Source: an uncultured Lachnospiraceae bacterium (GTDB taxonomy: Bacteria; Bacillota; Clostridia; Lachnospirales; Lachnospiraceae). Taken from it: a stretch of DNA of 11,133 nucleotides. The notes under the pieces were generated by a model, which worked only from the letters and a program-made list of their open reading frames with translations, was not told the origin of the DNA and made no database searches. Both the position numbers and the translations under genes were made by a program. This document shows, one piece after another, positions 6,516 through 11,133 of this stretch. The stretch's first letter is position 1. Each line of letters begins with the position of its first letter. The DNA lies in the NCBI GenBank assembly GCA_910577955.1, contig CAJTNC010000001.1, forward strand, positions 190,419-201,551, given 5' to 3'.

Positions 6516-8018
6516 ATGAGCTACACACAGAGCATATCTTGCAGAAAACAGAAGAAGAGAAATATTGCAGCGGCAGCGGCGGGGGTGATCTGCCTGCTTC
6601 TTCTGGTATCCTGCGGGAGAAATGAAGCACCGGAGGCGAAACCGGAGGATACCGGTTTTGTGGCGGCGCAGACAGGCGTCTATGATTCGGCGGACACGGC
6701 GGTGGTGGCAGAGATAGACAGGGATGGAAAATCTGTCACACTGAAAAATATGGATGTCAACAGACAGTATACCCTCACCTACGACGGGACAACTTTTTTC
6801 TATGACAAGTACGGCACGGTGATCTCGGACGCCCAGCTTCAAAAAGGAGAGATCGTGGACGTCACGTTTCTCAAAGAGAGAAAACGACTAAACAGCCTGC
6901 AGGTATCAAAAGAAGCGTGGAGTCACAGAAACATAGATGAGTATGAACTGAATGAAGAAAAATTTCAGGCGAAAGTAGGATCGGCGATGTACGCCTATTC
7001 GGAAGATACGGTGGTGGTCGCAGACGGAAAACAGGCGGAACTGATTGATATAAGTCCCGTAGATATCCTGACCTTCAGAGGTCTTGGCTCGGATGTTTAC
7101 AGTATTGTGGTGGAAAAGGGACACGGTTATGTGCGATTAAAAAATGAAGAATATTTTTACAATGGCTGGATCGAGATCGGAAATAAGGTCATTAAGAAGG
7201 TTACCGAAAATATGATGCTTACCGTGCCTGAGGGAAACCATCAGGTGATTATCAGCAACAAAGGGACAAGCGGTGTCAAGCAGATAGAGGTCCGCAGAGA
7301 TACGGAGTTAGAACTGGATGTGAGCGATCTGAAAGGGGAAGAGCCGAAGTACGGCAGTGTGGTCTTTACCGTAACGCCTGAAGACGCATCCTTGTATCTG
7401 GACGGTAATAAGACGGATTTCAGTGCACCGGTGCGGCTGGAGTACGGGATCCACCAGATGATCGTGATGGCGGAAGGCTATAATACGATCAGTCAGTATC
7501 TGAAAGTGGGACAGCCCTCCGCAGGGATCGAAGTGGTGATGGAGGAAAAAAAGAGTGTTTCCGGCAATGCCGTTTCGGGCAACGATGTCTCGGGCAATAA
7601 CGCTCTTTCTGACAGTGAAATGCTTGAGAAGGTCAATAAGCTTTTGGAGGAAAGAGGATACAGCGGCATTTCGGCGGATGATCTGGCGGGTAATCAGGCA
7701 AATCAAAACGGCACGGAAAATAGCGAAACAGGGCAGAATCAAACGGGAAACGGCGAAGCGGACGGACAGGGAACAAACGGCGCCCCGGTGACAAGTACGC
7801 TTTCTTACTATGTGACGATCGATGCGCCTGTTGGCGTGGAGGTTTATCTGGATGGGAATTATATCGGGATTACGCCATGCAGTTTCAAGAAGTCGCCGGG
7901 ATCCCATACGCTCACGCTGCGCAATACGGGATATGTGGCGAAATCTTATACAATACAGGTGGACAGCGAGGAAAAGAATGTGAGTTATTCTTTCCTGGAT
8001 CTGGTGAAGATCGAGTGA
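6516..8018 (+). CDS. PEGA-domain lipoprotein
   Basis: A 500-residue predicted surface lipoprotein of unknown function. A basic N terminus (RKQKKR), a hydrophobic stretch (about 17-32) and the lipobox LVSC (Cys33) indicate export and lipidation. Residues about 60-135 look like a small all-beta domain. A PEGA-like repeat spans roughly 195-270, a clearer PEGA domain 280-342 (YLDGNKTDFSAP), then a low-complexity linker with three VSGN repeats (348-362) and an Asn/Gln/Gly-rich stretch (391-425), then a C-terminal PEGA domain 430-494 (YLDGNYIGITPC, SPGSHTLTL). PEGA domains are known from bacterial surface proteins and are thought to bind or pack against the envelope. ATG 6516 is chosen over the adjacent TTG 6513; AAAAGG (6499-6504) lies 11 bases upstream. 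Domain calls are good, function unknown. Confidence 0.85.
   Translation: MSYTQSISCRKQKKRNIAAAAAGVICLLLLVSCGRNEAPEAKPEDTGFVAAQTGVYDSADTAVVAEIDRDGKSVTLKNMDVNRQYTLTYDGTTFFYDKYGTVISDAQLQKGEIVDVTFLKERKRLNSLQVSKEAWSHRNIDEYELNEEKFQAKVGSAMYAYSEDTVVVADGKQAELIDISPVDILTFRGLGSDVYSIVVEKGHGYVRLKNEEYFYNGWIEIGNKVIKKVTENMMLTVPEGNHQVIISNKGTSGVKQIEVRRDTELELDVSDLKGEEPKYGSVVFTVTPEDASLYLDGNKTDFSAPVRLEYGIHQMIVMAEGYNTISQYLKVGQPSAGIEVVMEEKKSVSGNAVSGNDVSGNNALSDSEMLEKVNKLLEERGYSGISADDLAGNQANQNGTENSETGQNQTGNGEADGQGTNGAPVTSTLSYYVTIDAPVGVEVYLDGNYIGITPCSFKKSPGSHTLTLRNTGYVAKSYTIQVDSEEKNVSYSFLDLVKIE
7557..7601 (+). repeat. Three 15-bp tandem units encoding VSGN(A/D/N)
   Basis: Three consecutive five-codon units inside the lipoprotein gene encode VSGNA, VSGND and VSGNN (residues 348-362). 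The bases differ between units at several synonymous positions (tcc/tcg, aat/aac), so the repeat is old or selected at protein level rather than a fresh slippage. It marks the start of the flexible linker between the PEGA domains. Confidence 0.85.
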
Positions 8019-8046
8019 GCAGATCATGGGAAGCGGAGAACAGAAA

Positions 8047-8775
8047 ATGCAGGAAAAACGAAACTTTGAGGATTTTGTGAAAATTATTGAGAGACTCCGG
8101 GCGAAAGACGGATGCCCCTGGGACAGGGAACAGACACATGACAGTCTGCGCCCCTGCATGATGGAGGAGGCGGCGGAATTTGTGAGTTCCGTGCGGATCT
8201 ATCATGAGAGCGGCAGCGCGGAAAACATGAAAGAGGAGTTGGGGGATATTCTGCTTCAGGTGGTGATGCACAGTGTCATTGCTGAGGAGGAGGGTTTATT
8301 TACACTGGGAGATGTGATAGAGGAGGTGTCAGAGAAGATGATCAGACGCCATCCGCATATTTTCGGGACGGTGCAGGTGGATTCTTCGGCGGAAGTTTTG
8401 CAAAACTGGGACGAGATCAAGAAAAAGGAGAAGGAGGGGAAAAGCTGGATTGAATCTCCTCTTAGGGAGATTCCGAAAGAACTCCCCTCTCTGACAAGAG
8501 GCCCCAAAGTGTTAAAAAAGATAGACAAGCTGTACGAGGCAGCGCCTGACAGGCGGGAGAATGCGGACAGGCTCCTTGAGGCGGTGGAGGGGTTGTCGGA
8601 GTGCGGGAAGGAAACGCAAAAAGCGCAGATCGAAAAGCTGCTTGGAGATGCGCTGATTGGGCTCTGTGAGATCGCCAGAAGGGAGAAGATTGCGGCGGAA
8701 CAGGTATTGATGGACAGAATCGAGGAATTGATAGAAGAAAAGGAGGGGGCACATGGAGTGCAGAAAACTGACTGA
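8047..8775 (+). CDS. mazG: MazG-family nucleoside triphosphate pyrophosphohydrolase
   Basis: Hydrolyses (d)NTPs, including aberrant ones, to the monophosphate and pyrophosphate. The 242-residue protein has the N-terminal signature IIERLRAKDGCPWDREQTHDSL (14-34 region), the metal-binding EEAAE (40-44) and EELGD (63-67), and RRHPHIFG (100-107). A C-terminal all-helical half (about 155-232) matches the second MazG repeat in outline, but its acidic motif reads EKLLGD (196-201), so the second site may be inactive. ATG 8047 is chosen because GGAG (8035-8038) sits 8 bases upstream and the family's N terminus aligns there. ATG 8026, in frame, has no Shine-Dalgarno sequence. It follows the lipoprotein gene by 28 bases and overlaps the reductase gene, so it is probably cotranscribed with both. 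Confidence 0.93.
   Translation: MQEKRNFEDFVKIIERLRAKDGCPWDREQTHDSLRPCMMEEAAEFVSSVRIYHESGSAENMKEELGDILLQVVMHSVIAEEEGLFTLGDVIEEVSEKMIRRHPHIFGTVQVDSSAEVLQNWDEIKKKEKEGKSWIESPLREIPKELPSLTRGPKVLKKIDKLYEAAPDRRENADRLLEAVEGLSECGKETQKAQIEKLLGDALIGLCEIARREKIAAEQVLMDRIEELIEEKEGAHGVQKTD
8741..8749 (+). promoter_or_regulatory. Strong ribosome binding site within the end of mazG
   Basis: AGGAGGGGG lies inside the last codons of mazG with a short spacing to ATG 8753. It fixes the start of the reductase gene and implies translational coupling across the 23-base overlap. Confidence 0.75.
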
Positions 8776-9610
8776 TGGGTTTTTGATGAATAACGGGGAG
8801 AAAATTCCCTGTATCGGGTACGGTACTTATAAGACAACGGAGGAGGAAGTTTATGGTGCGGTGCTTTCCGCGCTGAAAGCCGGTTACCGTCATATCGATA
8901 CGGCGGCGTTTTACGGCAATGAGGCGGGAATCGGCAGAGCGCTGAAGGATTGCGGTATCCCCAGAGAAGAGCTGTTTGTCACAAGCAAGGTCTGGAATAC
9001 GGACAGGGGGTATGAGAATACGAAGGAGGCTTTTGCGGCGACGTTGGAGCGGCTTGACCTTGACTATCTGGATCTGTACCTGATCCACTGGCCTGCAAAC
9101 AGAAAGCAGTTCGGCGAGGAAGCGAAAAAGATCAATGCAGAGACTTGGAGAGCGTTAGAAGAACTGTATACGGAGGGAAAGATAAAAGCCATAGGTTTAA
9201 GTAATTTCCTGCCGCATCATATCGAGGAGCTGATGGAAACCGCAGTGGTGAAACCGATGGTGGACCAGATCGAGTTCCATCCCGGCTGGGCGCAGCTTGA
9301 GGCCGGTGAATACTGCCGCAAGAACGACATCGTAGTGGAGGCGTGGAGTCCTCTGGGAAGAAAAGAAGTGCTGGATAGCGGCATTTTGCAGGAGATCGGC
9401 GCGAAATACGGAAAGAGCGCCGCGCAGGTTTGTGTCCGCTGGGTTTTGCAGCATGACATATTGCCTCTGCCGAAAACCGTGAATTCGGGACGCATGGTTG
9501 AAAACGCGGATGTGTTTGATTTTGCGCTTACAGAGGAAGAGATGAAAACTATCGACAGCTTGAAGGATCTGGGCGGGCAGTGCGCGCTGCCTGATGAGGT
9601 GGATTTTTAA
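8753..9610 (+). CDS. Aldo/keto reductase
   Basis: An NAD(P)H-dependent oxidoreductase that reduces aldehydes or ketones to alcohols in the cytoplasm. The 285-residue length is typical of the bacterial 2,5-diketo-gluconate-reductase-like branch. The catalytic tetrad is visible: Asp49 (in HIDTAAFYGNE, 48-57), Tyr54, Lys79 (VTSKVWN, 76-82) and His112 (LIHWP, 110-114). The cofactor motif LPKTVNSGRMVEN (239-251) corresponds to the IPKSxxxxRxxEN cofactor loop of the family, and GLSNF (148-152) is another family landmark. Start ATG 8753 is supported by AGGAGG just upstream. The physiological substrate is not shown by sequence. The gene lies between mazG and galK, and a link to galactose use is possible but unproven. 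Confidence 0.92.
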   Translation: MECRKLTDGFLMNNGEKIPCIGYGTYKTTEEEVYGAVLSALKAGYRHIDTAAFYGNEAGIGRALKDCGIPREELFVTSKVWNTDRGYENTKEAFAATLERLDLDYLDLYLIHWPANRKQFGEEAKKINAETWRALEELYTEGKIKAIGLSNFLPHHIEELMETAVVKPMVDQIEFHPGWAQLEAGEYCRKNDIVVEAWSPLGRKEVLDSGILQEIGAKYGKSAAQVCVRWVLQHDILPLPKTVNSGRMVENADVFDFALTEEEMKTIDSLKDLGGQCALPDEVDF

Positions 9611-9641
9611 AGTAAACAACAGGAGGAGAAGGAGAGCGTAA

Positions 9642-10805
9642 ATGAAAGAGAAATTATTGGAAAAGTTTGCGGAATTATTTGGGGATGCGGAGGGTGTGAA
9701 AGTGTATTTTGCCCCCGGGAGGGTGAATCTCATCGGTGAGCATACGGATTACAACGGCGGACATGTCTTTCCCTGCGCGCTGACCATCGGTACATACGGC
9801 GCGGCGAGAAAGCGGACGGACAATAAACTGCATTTTTATTCCATGAACTTTGAGAGAGTGGGAATGCAGGAAGCGGCTGTGGACGCATTGGAAAAAGAAA
9901 AGGATTCCGACTGGACAAACTATCCGAAGGGGGTTATGTGGACGTTTGCAAAGAGGGGATATGAGATGCCCTGCGGTTTGGATCTTGTTTTGTTCGGAAA
10001 TATCCCCAACGGATCAGGTTTATCCTCTTCCGCCTCTTTGGAAGTGCTGACGGGATTCATTCTGCGAGATCTGTACGGTTTTGATGTGACGAACACGGAT
10101 CTGGCGTTAATCGGGCAGTATGCCGAGAATAATTACAATGGAATGAACTGCGGTATTATGGATCAGTTTGCTTCGGCTATGGGTAAAAAAGACAATGCGA
10201 TCTTTTTGGATACGGCTACCCTTTCTTATGAGTATGCGCCCATTGAGTTGGAGGGAGCAAAAGTCGTGGTGACAAACAGCAAAGTAAAACACAGTCTTGT
10301 AAATTCTGCCTACAACCAGAGAAGAAGCGAGTGTGAGACTGCTCTTTCGGAATTGCAGAATGTTGCGGATATCAAAGGACTGGGCGATCTGAGCGAGGAA
10401 GAGTTTGAGAAATATAAGACGGCGATCAAAGACGATGTGAGAGTGCGCCGCGCAAAACATGCGGTGTATGAAAACAGGAGAACGATCCGGGCGGTAGAAG
10501 CGTTGAAAAATAATGATATCGTTTTGTTCGGTGAACTGATGAACGCTTCCCATGTTTCCCTTCGGGATGATTATGAGGTATCCTGTGAAGAGATCGACAT
10601 TCTGGTGGACGAGGCGTGGAAGATTTCAGGGGTTATCGGTTCCCGCATCACCGGCGGCGGTTTCGGCGGCTGCACTGTGAGTATCGTGAAAGATGAGGCC
10701 ATCGATACTTTCAAGGAACAGCTTGGAAAAGCCTATGAGGAGAAGACCGGAAAAACGGCGGAGTTTTATATCGTGGAAATCGGGGATGGGCCGTACATAT
10801 TATAA
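9642..10805 (+). CDS. galK: Galactokinase
   Basis: Phosphorylates alpha-D-galactose at C1 with ATP, the first committed step of the Leloir pathway. The 387-residue protein is full length and has all three GHMP motifs: the galactokinase signature GRVNLIGEHTDYNGG (26-40, with Arg27 and Glu33), the ATP-binding loop NGSGLSSSASLEV (123-135), and GSRITGGGFGGCTVSIV (333-349). The catalytic-base region GIMDQFASAMG (171-181) carries Asp174. AAGGAG (9629-9634) lies 7 bases before the ATG, with a further AGGAGG at 9621-9626. It follows the reductase by 31 bases. galT and galE are not in the window, so partners must be elsewhere or beyond the end. A repeat element begins 13 bases after its stop. Confidence 0.96.
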   Translation: MKEKLLEKFAELFGDAEGVKVYFAPGRVNLIGEHTDYNGGHVFPCALTIGTYGAARKRTDNKLHFYSMNFERVGMQEAAVDALEKEKDSDWTNYPKGVMWTFAKRGYEMPCGLDLVLFGNIPNGSGLSSSASLEVLTGFILRDLYGFDVTNTDLALIGQYAENNYNGMNCGIMDQFASAMGKKDNAIFLDTATLSYEYAPIELEGAKVVVTNSKVKHSLVNSAYNQRRSECETALSELQNVADIKGLGDLSEEEFEKYKTAIKDDVRVRRAKHAVYENRRTIRAVEALKNNDIVLFGELMNASHVSLRDDYEVSCEEIDILVDEAWKISGVIGSRITGGGFGGCTVSIVKDEAIDTFKEQLGKAYEEKTGKTAEFYIVEIGDGPYIL

Positions 10806-10818
10806 TAAAAGTTTTATC

Positions 10819-10963
10819 GTGCAAAATTTATATTCCAACGCAGGCACGCTCTCGCTACAGCTCGACCGCAGCGGACACTAAGCTCATGCGAAATTAAAAA
10901 TTTCACATTTGCTAAGTGCCGGCGGTCTCACAGTACCTGCTTATGGATATATAAATTTTGCAC
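10819..10963 (+). repeat. Palindromic MITE-like repeat element, copy 2 (complete)
   Basis: The only complete copy, 145 bp. Its ends are inverted repeats: GTGCAAAATTTATAT (10819-10833) is the exact reverse complement of 10949-10963, and similarity continues inward through TCCA and GCAGG to about 10847 and 10933. Inside, GACCGC (10864-10869) pairs with GCGGTC (10922-10927), CGG (10872-10874) with CCG (10919-10921), CAC with GTG, TAAGC (10879-10883) with GCTAA (10911-10915; one A-A mismatch), and the tip GAAATT with AATTTC (10890-10904) around AAA. The left side has about 11 more unpaired bases than the right. There is no ORF, no target-site duplication and no poly-T, so a mobile MITE-type origin is inferred. 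It may also act as an RNA structure after galK. Confidence 0.88.
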
Positions 10964-11049
10964 TACAGCGTTGTAAAAAACGGGATTTTACCATTACCTA
11001 TGCGTATGAAATAGGAAATTGCGAAACTTTGCTATCTACAGTATCGCCC
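10964..11049. other. Spacer between two convergent repeat copies; no gene
   Basis: The 86 bases hold no ORF of note and no canonical terminator. Minor structures: GTAAAA (10973-10978) with TTTTAC (10986-10991), and CCTAT (10997-11001) with ATAGG (11011-11015). I see no promoter good enough to call. Confidence 0.5.
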
Positions 11050-11133
11050 GTATAAAATTTACGTATCCATAAGCAGGTGCTGCGAGACCGTCGGCAGTTA
11101 GCGAGGTGTTTTCGAGCTTACTGCCGCTACGGT
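11050..11133 (-). repeat. Palindromic repeat element, copy 3 (inverted, cut by the window end)
   Basis: On the minus strand it reads like copies 1 and 2. The 48-base right arm (11050-11097) matches copy 1 at 41 of 48 positions with no gaps. Pairing: GACCG(T) at 11086-11091 with ACGGT at 11129-11133, CGGCAG (11092-11097) with CTGCCG (11121-11126), TTAGC (11098-11102) with GCTTA (11116-11120; one mismatch), and a 13-base loop unlike the other two tips. The remaining left arm lies beyond the window. Confidence 0.85.

Noticed and set aside
8026..8046. ATG 8026 as the mazG start
   Set aside because: No ribosome binding site is visible; ATG 8047 has GGAG at good spacing and matches the usual MazG N terminus.
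7308..8159. 283-codon open frame on the minus strand
   Set aside because: It is antisense to the lipoprotein and mazG genes, has no ribosome binding site or recognisable domain, and its composition (Arg, His, Ile rich) is that of a shadow frame.
10806..10963. Intrinsic terminator after galK
   Set aside because: The repeat forms strong hairpins but no U-run follows a GC-rich stem, so a standard intrinsic terminator cannot be claimed.
10811..10971. Target-site duplication around the complete repeat
   Set aside because: The left flank (GTTTTATC) and right flank (TACAGCGT) do not match at any useful length, so insertion is not proven by flanks.

Overview
The window looks like a chromosomal piece from an anaerobic, probably spore-forming Clostridia, most likely Lachnospiraceae. 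The pointers are purine-rich Shine-Dalgarno sites (AGGAGG, GGAG, AAAGG), TTG and GTG starts, a type-3 prolyl-tRNA synthetase, a CotS/aminoglycoside-phosphotransferase-like protein of the spore-coat kinase type, and a VSGN-repeat PEGA lipoprotein. The family assignment is inference from protein character, not from a marker gene. All nine recognisable genes lie on the + strand, closely packed, and no RNA gene, CRISPR array or transposase is visible.

Layout: 1-91 is the right-hand part of a structured palindromic repeat. A two-gene unit follows: an RluA-family pseudouridine synthase (161-850, TTG start) joined by an ATGA overlap to a multi-pass O-antigen-ligase/Wzy_C-type membrane protein (847-2535). 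A 97-base gap holds the best promoter in the window (perfect TATAAT at 2572-2577). It opens a long run: proS (2633-4063), cca (4084-5436), a CotS-like kinase-fold protein (5496-6500, GTG start), a PEGA-domain lipoprotein (6516-8018), mazG (8047-8775), an aldo/keto reductase (8753-9610, overlapping mazG) and galK (9642-10805). Gaps in this run are 59 bases or less. proS and cca supply tRNA charging and 3'-end maturation, and mazG is nucleotide-pool housekeeping. The CotS-like and PEGA proteins suggest an envelope or spore link, and the reductase and galK touch sugar metabolism. They look like neighbours sharing transcription rather than one pathway.

The 328 bases after galK hold no gene. They contain one complete 145-bp copy of the repeat (10819-10963), an 86-bp spacer, and a second, inverted copy (11050-11133) cut by the window end. 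Together with the copy at 1-91 this makes three copies of one family. The elements are MITE-sized, close to fully palindromic, with a long inverted-repeat base, a conserved GACCG/CGGTC stem and a tip that differs in sequence but still pairs. Several stem positions change in a compensatory way between copies. This repeat family is the most unusual thing here. Both window edges fall at nearly the same point inside it, which suggests that the sequence is a contig broken at a multicopy repeat.
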